Assembly: GCA_934718065.1 (NCBI GenBank)
Contig: CAKUZR010000014.1
Span: forward strand, 1 to 64,000
DNA from: an uncultured Treponema sp.
GTDB lineage: Bacteria > Spirochaetota > Spirochaetia > Treponematales > Treponemataceae
Length of the DNA stretch: 64,000 bases
Direction of reading: 5' to 3'
The notes under the pieces are model-generated. The model saw nothing but the letters and a program-made list of their open reading frames with translations, searched no databases and was not told the DNA's origin. Within the stretch, counting starts at the first letter, position 1. Each line of letters opens with the position of its first letter. The position numbers and the translations under genes were made by a program. Positions 34,441 through 42,341 of this stretch are shown here, piece by piece.

Positions 34441-35394
34441 ATGAGCGACTATAAATCTTTTGCCCAAAAAATTGTTTCCTGCGGGGATTTTTGCGGTTCG
34501 GTCCTGTTTGACGAGCCGATGGCAAGGCATACAACTTTTAAAATTGGCGGAAATGCGCCGGTTTTCTTTGAGCCGGAAAATATTGACTCGCTTCTGGTGC
34601 TTCTGTCCGCGTTGAAATCAGAAAACGTGAAATTTTTTATTCTTGGCGGCGGCTCGAACATTGTTTTTTGCGACGATGAATTTGACGGCGTGGTTCTTTC
34701 ACTTCTGAAGATAAACAGAATTTCCGCGGTTGAAACTTCACAGGTGTCGGACGGCGATGTGCTGGTTTCTGCTGAAGCAGGAGCGACAATGGCTTTGTTC
34801 GTTAATTTCTGCACGGAAAACGGTTTTTCCGGGGCGGAAAAGTTTGCGGGGCTTCCCGGAACGGTCGGGGGCGCCCTTTTTATGAACGCAAGGTGCTTTG
34901 ACCTTTCAGTCAGTGAGCTTTTTGTGGAGGCCTATTACATCGATTTGAACGATTACACTGAACGGCACAAAATTTTCTCTTCTTCGGAATGGGATTACAA
35001 AATTTCACCTTTTCAGAATTCTAAAACGCTGATTCTTTCCGCGACTTTCCGGCTGAAAAAAAATTTGAAAACCAGGGATGAACTAAAATCCGAGAATAAA
35101 AAATATGTTGAGGAACGAAAATCCAGGGGGCATTTTGATTTTCCGAGCGCGGGCAGCGTTTTCAGAAACAACCGTGCGTTCGGCGCGCCGAGCGGCAAAA
35201 TAATCGACGAATGCGGGCTTCTCGGAAAAAAAATCGGGGCGGCGCAGATTGCTCCTTTCCATGGAAATTTCATCATAAATTTGGGCGGAGCGACTCAAAA
35301 AGACGTAAAGACGCTGGTGGAATTCACCGTTAAAGAAGTTAAGGCGAAAACTGGATTTTGTTTGCAGCCAGAAATAATCTTCGTTGACAAATAA
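34441..35394 (+). CDS. murB: UDP-N-acetylenolpyruvoylglucosamine reductase
   Basis: A 317-aa FAD enzyme making UDP-MurNAc for peptidoglycan. Seen: RHTTFKIGGNAPVFFEPEN, the FAD-binding ILGGGSNIVFCDD, GLPGTVGGALFMNARC, catalytic Ser in SAGSVFRNN, GKIIDECGLLGKKIGAAQI and C-terminal LQPEIIFVDK. Type II-like length. Followed by a cNMP-binding gene whose promoter begins in the last codons of murB. Confidence 0.95.
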   Translation: MSDYKSFAQKIVSCGDFCGSVLFDEPMARHTTFKIGGNAPVFFEPENIDSLLVLLSALKSENVKFFILGGGSNIVFCDDEFDGVVLSLLKINRISAVETSQVSDGDVLVSAEAGATMALFVNFCTENGFSGAEKFAGLPGTVGGALFMNARCFDLSVSELFVEAYYIDLNDYTERHKIFSSSEWDYKISPFQNSKTLILSATFRLKKNLKTRDELKSENKKYVEERKSRGHFDFPSAGSVFRNNRAFGAPSGKIIDECGLLGKKIGAAQIAPFHGNFIINLGGATQKDVKTLVEFTVKEVKAKTGFCLQPEIIFVDK

Positions 35395-35413
35395 AAAAGC
35401 TAGCCATTATACT
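35384..35413 (+). promoter_or_regulatory. Promoter of the cNMP-binding protein gene
   Basis: TTGACA (35384-35389, inside the murB 3' end), 18-bp spacer, TATACT (35408-35413). A GAGAGGTGG Shine-Dalgarno follows before the ATG at 35443, so this is a conventional leadered gene. Confidence 0.7.
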
Positions 35414-35442
35414 TTAAAGAATAATGCGAGAGGTGGTATAAA

Positions 35443-36639
35443 ATGCTGCAGTTGTCATTTGTGAATTTCAGACCGAATTCATATCTTTTAGTTGAAGGAA
35501 CAGAAAATAACGACCATTTTTATATCATTCAAAGCGGAAATGTTCGCTGTTTCAAGCAAAATGATGTGAAAGGGATTTCCATAAAAAATCTTGGGCCGGG
35601 GGATTTTGTCGGCGTAATTCCGTGCATGTCCGGCCATACTCAAATTGAAAGCGCGGTCGCCGTAACAGATGTGAAATGTATTTCCGTCAGAAGAGACCAG
35701 TATCCTGAGCTTATTGAAAAAAACACGCCGATTGCCCTGAAAATCATCCGGACATTTGCTAACCGGATGCGCACTATGAACGAGCAGCTTACAAATTTTT
35801 CAAACAAGGCTGTGAATGTTGAGTCCGCCGAGCATATTTATGAAGTCGCGAAATATTATGAAAAAATCCGGGCGTATGATATTGCGATTTTCGCTTACTA
35901 TCAGTATTTGAAGGAAAACCGGAACGGCGCGCATCTTTCCGAGGCCCGCGCTTCATTCAAGGCGTTGAGCGCGCGTTCGAGCCTCCGTGATTTTGAGCCG
36001 CCCGCCGGAGGAAGCCGAATCTACGAAAAAGACAGGATGATTTTCTCGGAAAGCCAGTCCGGTTCAGATATGTTTGTGATTCAAAACGGACAGGTCAGAA
36101 TTTCCAAGGTTATAAATGGAAACGAAGTTGTTCTTGCTGTTCTGAAGCCCGGCGATATGTTCGGGGAAATGGCTCTTCTTGAAAACAAGCCGCGTTCAGC
36201 AAGCGCGATTGCCCACGAAACTTGCAAGCTGATTGTTCTTAACAAAAACAACTTTGACATGATGGTTTCAACGCAGCCTCAGCTGATTTCAAGGCTTACA
36301 ACAACTTTGGCGGAGCGGCTCTGGACTTCTTACCGCCAGCTGGACAATGCGTGTCTTGTGAGCCCGATTCATAAAATGATTGATATGCTCGCCCTTCAGG
36401 CTGAAAAAAACAGAAGATTTTCCGGGGTTTTTGAACCGGATATTACTTCCGACGACCTTGCGAATATGTGCTCAATTCCGCTGGAGCAGCACAGCAAGGC
36501 GAACTACCAGCTTTGCCAGGAAAAATGCATCCGCTTTATTGATGACAAAATCGTTGTTCCGGATTGTTCAGAGCTTTTGAAGCTTGCGGCATTTTACAGA
36601 AAACTTGAGGACAAGCAGCAGGCTTCCCAAAAAAAATAG
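35443..36639 (+). CDS. Protein with two cyclic-nucleotide-binding domains
   Basis: A 398-aa cytoplasmic protein. cNMP-binding domain 1 spans ~10-115 (VEGTENNDHFYIIQSGNVRC); domain 2 spans ~200-310 (GSDMFVIQNGQVRIS, then LKPGDMFGEMALLENKPRSAS, the phosphate-binding cassette with FGEMAL and R-S-A). A helical linker lies between. No catalytic domain is recognised; the C-terminal ~80 residues may be a degenerate winged helix (SDDLANMCSIP...). Inferred to be a cNMP- or c-di-NMP-responsive regulator or scaffold. Strong RBS. Confidence 0.82.
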   Translation: MLQLSFVNFRPNSYLLVEGTENNDHFYIIQSGNVRCFKQNDVKGISIKNLGPGDFVGVIPCMSGHTQIESAVAVTDVKCISVRRDQYPELIEKNTPIALKIIRTFANRMRTMNEQLTNFSNKAVNVESAEHIYEVAKYYEKIRAYDIAIFAYYQYLKENRNGAHLSEARASFKALSARSSLRDFEPPAGGSRIYEKDRMIFSESQSGSDMFVIQNGQVRISKVINGNEVVLAVLKPGDMFGEMALLENKPRSASAIAHETCKLIVLNKNNFDMMVSTQPQLISRLTTTLAERLWTSYRQLDNACLVSPIHKMIDMLALQAEKNRRFSGVFEPDITSDDLANMCSIPLEQHSKANYQLCQEKCIRFIDDKIVVPDCSELLKLAAFYRKLEDKQQASQKK

Positions 36640-36648
36640 GGCTCGTTT

Positions 36649-37188
36649 ATGAAAAAAAACTTTTTGTGCGCGTTGTGCTTGATTTTTATGGCTTCTGTTT
36701 TTGCTGAAAAAAAAGTTGCTGAAGGTTACGGCGGCGTTGAGCTTGGAATGTCTGTAGAGCAGGTGAAAAAAGCCCTGAAAGGGAATCCCGATTTCGGCTA
36801 CCATGGCGACCGGGACGTTTCTCTTCTTCCTGGGGAAAACCGGATTCTTATTGAAACAGACGCTTCTGTTTTTGCCGGGGCTTCATTTCTGGAGCGCTGC
36901 TGGTTTCAGTTTTACAACGACAAGCTTTACATAATCACAATAAATATAAACCGCGAAAAAATGGATCATTTCAGTGTTTTTGATTCGCTATGCAAAAAAT
37001 ACGGAATGCCGGATTCTGTGAGCCCGGAAAAATCTGTTTGGAACGGAGAAAATACAACGATGAGTCTGGAACGCCCTTTGACCTTGAAATACGTTGACAA
37101 GGCGACGTTCGATTCTCTTCAAAAAAAATCGCTGGTCGGCCCGGACGGCACGGAAATTACCCGTGAAATGTTTCTGGAAGGACTTTGA
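36649..37188 (+). CDS. Exported protein of unknown function
   Basis: A 179-aa protein with signal peptide MKKNFLCALCLIFMASVFA. The mature N-terminus GYGGVELGMSVEQVKKAL resembles small periplasmic proteins with a GxxxGMSxxEVxxxL helix; the 212-aa protein at 40897-41535 has a similar segment (GLVWGQTEFQVKEW). No catalytic motif seen. Starts 9 nt after the cNMP-binding gene and 13 nt before the DUF192 gene, so a three-gene unit is likely. Confidence 0.7.
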   Translation: MKKNFLCALCLIFMASVFAEKKVAEGYGGVELGMSVEQVKKALKGNPDFGYHGDRDVSLLPGENRILIETDASVFAGASFLERCWFQFYNDKLYIITININREKMDHFSVFDSLCKKYGMPDSVSPEKSVWNGENTTMSLERPLTLKYVDKATFDSLQKKSLVGPDGTEITREMFLEGL

Positions 37189-37201
37189 AAAGGATTCAAA
37201 A

Positions 37202-37660
37202 ATGAAAAAAAATGCTTTTTTTAAAAATATTGTTTTTTTTGCCGGAATATTTTTTGTTTTTGCGGTGAATGTCAGCTGCCAGTCAAAACTTGAAAAACGT
37301 ACCCTGAAAATTTTAAAGTCTGACGGAACTGAAATTTCTGTTCTGGCGGAAATCGCCGTTAAGCCTGAAGACAGAAACCGCGGTTTTATGGAACGGAAAA
37401 ATATTCCGCAGGGAACAGGAATGCTTTTTGTTTTTGAAAACGACCAGATTCTTAATTTCTGGATGAAAAATACGCCGACTCCGCTTTCAATCGCCTACAT
37501 TTCAAAAGATGGAAAAATAAAAGACATCCTTGATATGCAGCCGTTCAGCCTGGCGGACGTTTCCAGTTCAAGCTATGTGCGCTATGCGCTGGAAGTTCCG
37601 CAGGGATGGTTCAGAAAAAACGGCGTTTCGGCGGGAGATTTTGTAAAAATCGATTTTTAG
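37202..37660 (+). CDS. DUF192 lipoprotein
   Basis: A 152-aa protein with lipoprotein signal ending VNVSC. The DUF192 signature is clear: RNRGFMERKNIPQGTGMLF, then FVFENDQILNFWMKNTPTPL and IAYISKDGKI. Function of the family is unknown. AGGA lies 8 nt before the ATG at 37202; a longer frame starting inside the previous gene is rejected because it buries the signal peptide. The last 4 nt overlap the converging TPR gene. Confidence 0.88.
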   Translation: MKKNAFFKNIVFFAGIFFVFAVNVSCQSKLEKRTLKILKSDGTEISVLAEIAVKPEDRNRGFMERKNIPQGTGMLFVFENDQILNFWMKNTPTPLSIAYISKDGKIKDILDMQPFSLADVSSSSYVRYALEVPQGWFRKNGVSAGDFVKIDF

Positions 37661-38811
37661 TCGTCTGAACGCTCCAGTTTTGCCAGCTCGCTCGCCGCGA
37701 TTCTGTCGTTCGGGTCAAATTCAAGGACGGCTGTGAAATATTTTTGCGCCTCAGGCTTGTTTCCTTCTTTCAGGCAGACGTATCCCAGGTTTGAGATTAT
37801 TTTTGTGTCTTCCGGCGAAATTTTGAACGCTTTCATCAGCGCGTCTTTCGCTTCTTTTGTGTTGTTCTGCTCCAGCTGGCAGATTGCGATTTCGTTGTAT
37901 GTGTCGGAATTTTTGTCGCCGCCACAGGCAATCGCCTGGTTAAAAGCCACGAGCGCGTCCTGGTAGCGGCCAAGCTTTCTTAATCCCCAGCCAAGCAGAA
38001 ACCATGCGTTCCAGACTTTCGGGTTTGACTCGATGAATTTACGGATTTTTTCAAGGCCTTTTTCTTCCTGGCCAGACTGAATCAGTTTGTAAGCCTGAGA
38101 AAAAGCGTCGTTATCCATATTTTCGCTGCTGATTCTGTTCAGAATTTCCTGCGCGCGCTCTTTTTTGTAAAGTCCGTTTTCACCAAGCTCCTCGTCGGAA
38201 GTGTCGCATACAAGGGCGATGTAGTTTTCAAAACATTCCTTTGCGTTCTTGAAGTCGTGGGATTTTAGGTAAAAAAATCCTGCGTTGAAAAAAGCGTCCG
38301 GAATCGGCGGATCTGCATCCATTGAATCTTTGTAGTAGCTTTCCGCGTCGCTGTCGTATGCGTCCGCGTCTTCGTTCAGTTCCAGGCGGCGGTAGCTTTC
38401 AGCGCGCTGGTCCAGAAAAAGCGCGAAATTCAGCGTGATTGCCTTGTCTTCCGGGTCGATTCCCTTCAGCGAAAGGAAAAGTTCCTCCGCCAGATCCCAG
38501 TCTTCGTTTTTTGCCTTTAAAATCGCCGCTTCCGAAAGTTCCTTTTTTATGTTAGGGCGGGCTTTTAAAATAATCGAGCGGTAATAATCCTTGTGCTCGT
38601 TTTTATGGTCGTAGGCCAGAACTGTAAGAATTCCTGAAAGGACTTGCTCCGGTGAAATATCGTTCATATCGTAGTCGTCCGGGTCGCCTTTCATTTTTTT
38701 CTGCACTGGAAGCGGAATTGTCGCGTCGATTTTCATTGCTGCGCTGGAAAAATTGTAGTTTTCCGGCAAATTTACAAAATAAATGGTTTCAAGCGGATTT
38801 TTATTGCTCAT
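37657..38811 (-). CDS. TPR-repeat protein
   Basis: A 384-aa soluble protein. TPR motifs are spread across the length: AEELFLSLKGIDPEDKAITLN near 100, PDAFFNAGFFYLKSHDFKNA near 165, then WNAWFLLGWGLRKLGRYQDA and KIISNLGYVCLKEGNKPEAQ with the following KYFTAVLEFDPND near the C-terminus. It is a protein-interaction scaffold of unknown partner. Its start overlaps the PilZ gene by 11 nt, so the two are co-translated and may work together in c-di-GMP signalling. Confidence 0.85.
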   Translation of the reverse strand: MSNKNPLETIYFVNLPENYNFSSAAMKIDATIPLPVQKKMKGDPDDYDMNDISPEQVLSGILTVLAYDHKNEHKDYYRSIILKARPNIKKELSEAAILKAKNEDWDLAEELFLSLKGIDPEDKAITLNFALFLDQRAESYRRLELNEDADAYDSDAESYYKDSMDADPPIPDAFFNAGFFYLKSHDFKNAKECFENYIALVCDTSDEELGENGLYKKERAQEILNRISSENMDNDAFSQAYKLIQSGQEEKGLEKIRKFIESNPKVWNAWFLLGWGLRKLGRYQDALVAFNQAIACGGDKNSDTYNEIAICQLEQNNTKEAKDALMKAFKISPEDTKIISNLGYVCLKEGNKPEAQKYFTAVLEFDPNDRIAASELAKLERSDD

Positions 38812-39754
38812 CTTTTTTTCCTGTTTTTTCCTGGTTTGAATCTTTTTCTCCGGCGGCGTCTTTTGTTTCGGCCTGGGATTCCTTCAGCTTTTCTTTTTGT
38901 TCTTCCTGTTTTTTCTGGTCAGAAACTTTTGCGGCAAGATCAAGGAATTTTTTCCTTCGGTTTGAAAGATATTCGTTGATTCTTATTTTGTATGCAAGAG
39001 GAACCTGGTTTTCGTCGAATTTGATTCCCGCCTCAACAAGATCTTTTCGTCCTTCAACAGAATTTACTGAAACAATCGTTCCTTTTACGTCAATAATTTC
39101 CGATGGATCTGAAAAAAGCAGCCTGATGATGCAGTCCTTGTTCTCAAGAAATTTCGGAACGCCCAGAACAATTATTTTTGCGCCAGTGAACGAAAGATTC
39201 CAAAGAATGCAGCGGCGCGGAACAGACTGAATGTAGACAATCGATTCCTTCTTGTTGATTCCAAGAAGCCGTTTTGAGTCTTCGTTCAGCACAATTCTCT
39301 CTTCTTTTCTATATATAAATCCCTGGTTTGCGTCAATCAGCGAGCCAAGCTTGTAAATCAGGTCATCCGGCGGACGTTGCGTGAAAGACAAAGTTACAAT
39401 GGCAAGCTCGTGCGAATTCATATATGGAGTTACATCTGTTACGCGGCAAGTTACAAAGAAAACCAAAGGCTGGTTGTCCGGCTCGATGAAGCAGTAGCGC
39501 AGATTTACCGGCGGAGCGTCTTTTTTTGTTATCTGCTGAAAAGCGCCTCCGTTTGTTCCGATTATAATTTTCGCCTGCTGGAACGACGTTGAATTTATAA
39601 TGCAAGGCCATTGCGAGCCGGCGCATTTTACGTATATCTGGCGCGGATCAAGGCGCAGGAATCTCATTATATCTTTGTTGAATATTATTTCATTCTCACG
39701 GTACTTGTTATAATATTCGTTAATTTGCTGATTGGTCGTGATAGAAAAACTCAT
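38801..39754 (-). CDS. PilZ-domain c-di-GMP-binding protein
   Basis: A 317-aa protein. An N-terminal ~130-residue region resembles the PilZ-like N domain seen in treponemal proteins. The PilZ domain (~150-270) has RKEERIVLNEDSKR followed by SVPRRCILWNLSFTGAKIIV, giving the RxxxR and (D/N)xSxxG c-di-GMP motifs. The tail (~275-317) is highly charged, Lys/Glu-rich and probably disordered. Acts as a c-di-GMP effector; the HD-GYP protein at 61.6 kb is a possible partner. First gene of a unit with the TPR protein. Confidence 0.83.
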   Translation of the reverse strand: MSFSITTNQQINEYYNKYRENEIIFNKDIMRFLRLDPRQIYVKCAGSQWPCIINSTSFQQAKIIIGTNGGAFQQITKKDAPPVNLRYCFIEPDNQPLVFFVTCRVTDVTPYMNSHELAIVTLSFTQRPPDDLIYKLGSLIDANQGFIYRKEERIVLNEDSKRLLGINKKESIVYIQSVPRRCILWNLSFTGAKIIVLGVPKFLENKDCIIRLLFSDPSEIIDVKGTIVSVNSVEGRKDLVEAGIKFDENQVPLAYKIRINEYLSNRRKKFLDLAAKVSDQKKQEEQKEKLKESQAETKDAAGEKDSNQEKTGKKDEQ

Positions 39755-39768
39755 AGTTGTAATTTTAG

Positions 39769-39774
39769 ATTATA
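39769..39774 (-). promoter_or_regulatory. Extended -10 of the PilZ gene
   Basis: TGA-TATAAT on the minus strand, 14 nt before the ATG, implying a leader of only ~7 nt and no RBS. Confidence 0.45.
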
Positions 39775-39881
39775 TCAATTTGTTCGTCAATTTTATTCTT
39801 GCGGACTGATTGTTTGGGCTTTTGATTTGCTTGAAATCACTTTTGCGGAAATATTTGCGCGGAATATTTTTGCGGAGAATT

Positions 39882-40667
39882 TTATTCCTTGCTGGAAACG
39901 CTTGAAAATCCAAGAATGACTGAAGGAAGCCTTGCCGCTGCTGATTTTTGCCGGTTTTTGCCGCGGAAATAAAGCTGGCTGGAAGAGCCGCCGTCAAACT
40001 GCATTGCGCTGAATACATTTTTTGACTTTAGAATTTGCGCGCATTCGTTGAATGAAAGTTTTTTCCCGCAGAAAAGATAAATTTTCCTGCCGTCCTCGGA
40101 GATTCCGATTGCGCTGCGGAAATCTTTTATCTCCTTGAAGCTGAAAATTTCTTCGCCGCGCATAATTGTCCAGAATCCGCCGAAAGCAAATTCCGCTTTT
40201 TTTCCGGGAATTTCGGCTTGTGAATCGTAAATTTTTGCGGAATATCCTGTTTCTTCTTTAAAAAATGCAACCGCCGCGTATTTTTTTTCCGGGGCGGAAA
40301 ATTCCTTGAAGCCGTCAATGTAAATTCCGATTGGTTTCCGCCTGCTGAAAAGCGGATTCAGGCGTGAGCTTTCATTAAACGGATTTGCGTTGATTGCGGC
40401 GAAACATCCGTTTTTCCGGGCGAATTTTTTTACGGAAATCGGTTTGTGGAATCCTTCTTGTTTCGGGTAGGTTTTGATTTCAATTTCAGGCGAGGAAATG
40501 TCGATTTCCGCAAGAAAATAATTTTTTTCCTGGTAAAAATTTTCTGCGCGGCCGGAATTTAAAGCTGGTTTTGTTGTTGCGCATGAAAAAAACAGCGTTG
40601 AAACAAAAATTCCGGCAAAAACTAGAATCAACTCGGAATTTAAAGCTGAAATCAAATTTTTTTTCAT
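39882..40667 (-). CDS. Phosphodiester glycosidase (NAGPA-like) lipoprotein
   Basis: A 261-aa protein with lipoprotein signal (STLFFSC). Family features: CFAAINANPFN, KPIGIYIDG, RSAIGISEDGRKIYLFC and AMQFDGGSSSQLYFRG, the last being the conserved DGGxSS of the phosphodiester glycosidase/NAGPA family that cleaves sugar-phosphodiester linkages. GGAGG lies 4 nt before the ATG at 40667. A fragment of repeat R1 ends about 10 nt before the ATG and supplies the leader. 39755-39881 shows nothing else. Confidence 0.82.
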   Translation of the reverse strand: MKKNLISALNSELILVFAGIFVSTLFFSCATTKPALNSGRAENFYQEKNYFLAEIDISSPEIEIKTYPKQEGFHKPISVKKFARKNGCFAAINANPFNESSRLNPLFSRRKPIGIYIDGFKEFSAPEKKYAAVAFFKEETGYSAKIYDSQAEIPGKKAEFAFGGFWTIMRGEEIFSFKEIKDFRSAIGISEDGRKIYLFCGKKLSFNECAQILKSKNVFSAMQFDGGSSSQLYFRGKNRQKSAAARLPSVILGFSSVSSKE

Positions 40668-40676
40668 TTTGCCTCC

Positions 40677-40905
40677 AAAATCTTCACAAACTGTAAATCT
40701 GCCTGAATGTCGATTTTTTTGCAAATTCTGAAAGAACGCTTTCGGCATATTTCCAGTTTGCTCAGATGGATTTGGCTCGCGCTGCGCTTGTATTAACTCG
40801 GGTGCTTCGCACTTTAATTAATTCTATCGCCAAAAATCTTCACAAACTGTAAATCTGCCTGCGCTTTTATTTCTTTACAAAAACTCGACGTTCAGGCTAA
40901 TTCGC
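40677..40905 (-). repeat. MITE-like element R1, copy D, plus a second partial copy
   Basis: Complete element 40702-40896 (195 bp) with terminal inverted repeats CCTGAATGTCGA and TCGACGTTCAGG (11 of 12). The right flank starts CTAA and includes the TAG stop of the 212-aa gene, as in copy B. Left of it, 40677-40701 repeats an internal R1 stretch (CTTCACAAACTGTAAATCTG), so two copies appear to have recombined, erasing the expected 9-bp duplication. Confidence 0.85.
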
Positions 40906-41535
40906 CAGAAATCTGTGCGACGGAAAATTTTCGTTGTGCAGTTTGGCTTCTTCGTAGTATTCCGGTGAATAATATCCGGAAGTCAGCAGATAGTAAAGTT
41001 TTTCTTCCGGAATGCTTTCGTCTGAAAGATTTTTCCTGAAAAGAATTTCCACCGCGAACCTTTTTTTTGTTCCGTTGAATTTTTGCATCGGCGAGTAGTA
41101 GTTCACGTAGTCCCGCAGCTGGAATTTTTCACCTTTGTTTTTGTAAATTTCCACAGCCAGGTCTGTTCCGTTTTCCGAGCGTCCGTAGGAATGCAGCACT
41201 TCGGGCGAAAACGGTTTTTCGTGTCCGGTTTCAATTACCGCCACAAGCTTTTCATTCTTGAACTGAAATTCTATGTATTCAAAAGGCGACTGCTCGTTCT
41301 GTTTCCACGTTAGTTTTATGCAGGAAACTCCGTAGTGGCTGAAAGGACATTTTGTCCAGATGATTTTGTTGTTGTTTTTTTTCATCCATTCTTTCACTTG
41401 AAATTCAGTCTGGCCCCACACAAGTCCTTTGTAGCCGCTTTTTATCCGCGCGGCTTTTGTTATTACGAACGCCGGCATTGCCAGAAACAGAATTCCCAGA
41501 ACGGAGCTAATTATTATTGCCCTTGATTTTGTCAT
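40897..41535 (-). CDS. Membrane-anchored protein of unknown function
   Basis: A 212-aa protein with one N-terminal hydrophobic segment (AIIISSVLGILFLAMPAFVI), either anchor or signal. The mature N-terminus SGYKGLVWGQTEFQVKEW and the later FEYIEFQFKNEKLVAV resemble the 179-aa exported protein at 36649-37188. No catalytic motif. The start overlaps the preceding membrane-protein gene by 29 nt, with AAGGA upstream. Its TAG stop lies exactly at the R1 junction. Confidence 0.65.
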   Translation of the reverse strand: MTKSRAIIISSVLGILFLAMPAFVITKAARIKSGYKGLVWGQTEFQVKEWMKKNNNKIIWTKCPFSHYGVSCIKLTWKQNEQSPFEYIEFQFKNEKLVAVIETGHEKPFSPEVLHSYGRSENGTDLAVEIYKNKGEKFQLRDYVNYYSPMQKFNGTKKRFAVEILFRKNLSDESIPEEKLYYLLTSGYYSPEYYEEAKLHNENFPSHRFLAN

Positions 41536-42295
41536 TGTTTTTTCCTTTTTTGAATTTTGCGGTTATTTCTGAAATTTCGTCCTTTGACTTCAGCTCAAGC
41601 TTTTCATATTTTCCGGAAATATACGCCAGGTCAATCAGCAGATTTTCCTTCTGGAATCCGTCAATGCAGAATTCAAGGTAAAATCCGGCCGCTGCAAAAA
41701 GAATTGCGACAAATCCCCAGATTCCCATTGTGCTGCTCACAAAATTCACGTTGAAAAACATTGCCGCGAGCGAAAAAACAATCATAAGAATTTTTGAAAC
41801 CGCCGAGCCGCCCAGAATCATTCCGGTTATTCCCACCGCAAAAAGCACCGTGACAACAAGATTTTGCTGAAGCCGCGCCGAAACTGCGGAATCTCCCTTG
41901 TCCGGAAAAAGAAAAATTTTTATCAGGATTGCAAAAAAAAGCGTATGCACGATTATGCTCAGAATATTCATGAAGACAATCAGCGGCTTGTGTTCCTTGA
42001 AGTCGCTTGAAGAAAGATTTTTGTTGTCCGCAATGCTAAGAATTCCTTTCAGCTGAAGAATAAAAATGAATGCGAGCGCGAAAAGTCCGCTCAGAAAATC
42101 CGGAATTTGCTGGGTTTCCACAGTTTTTTCAGCAACTGCGCCGAAAAACGCAAAAAAAACGCCCCAAACATTGTCAAAAAAAGGCGAAGTTATGTCCGCT
42201 TTCCATGGAATCATAAAAATCCACGATGAAATCCAGATGAAAACTATTCCCGTCAGCCTGTAGAAATCGATAATTTCAAACCATTTTTTATTCAT
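41507..42295 (-). CDS. Polytopic membrane protein of unknown function
   Basis: A 262-aa protein with about six membrane segments (for example LTGIVFIWISSWIFMIP, LSGLFALAFIFILQL, ILSIIVHTLFFAILIKIFLF, LVVTVLFAVGITGMI) and a charged C-terminal tail rich in Lys. No family recognised. Translated as a pair with the downstream 212-aa protein, so a membrane complex is plausible. Leaderless-type start at 42295. Divergent from rarA. Confidence 0.7.
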   Translation of the reverse strand: MNKKWFEIIDFYRLTGIVFIWISSWIFMIPWKADITSPFFDNVWGVFFAFFGAVAEKTVETQQIPDFLSGLFALAFIFILQLKGILSIADNKNLSSSDFKEHKPLIVFMNILSIIVHTLFFAILIKIFLFPDKGDSAVSARLQQNLVVTVLFAVGITGMILGGSAVSKILMIVFSLAAMFFNVNFVSSTMGIWGFVAILFAAAGFYLEFCIDGFQKENLLIDLAYISGKYEKLELKSKDEISEITAKFKKGKNNDKIKGNNN

Positions 42296-42301
42296 AATCT
42301 A

Positions 42302-42333
42302 ATTGTATCATAAAAACAACAATGTGATATAAT
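42302..42333. promoter_or_regulatory. Divergent leaderless promoters (membrane protein / rarA)
   Basis: Minus strand: TGA-TACAAT (42302-42307), 6 nt, ATG (42295). Plus strand: TGA-TATAAT (42328-42333), 8 nt, ATG (42342). Both have the extended -10 form and neither has an RBS; the two start codons are only 46 bp apart. Confidence 0.6.
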
Positions 42334-42341
42334 TATTCGCA

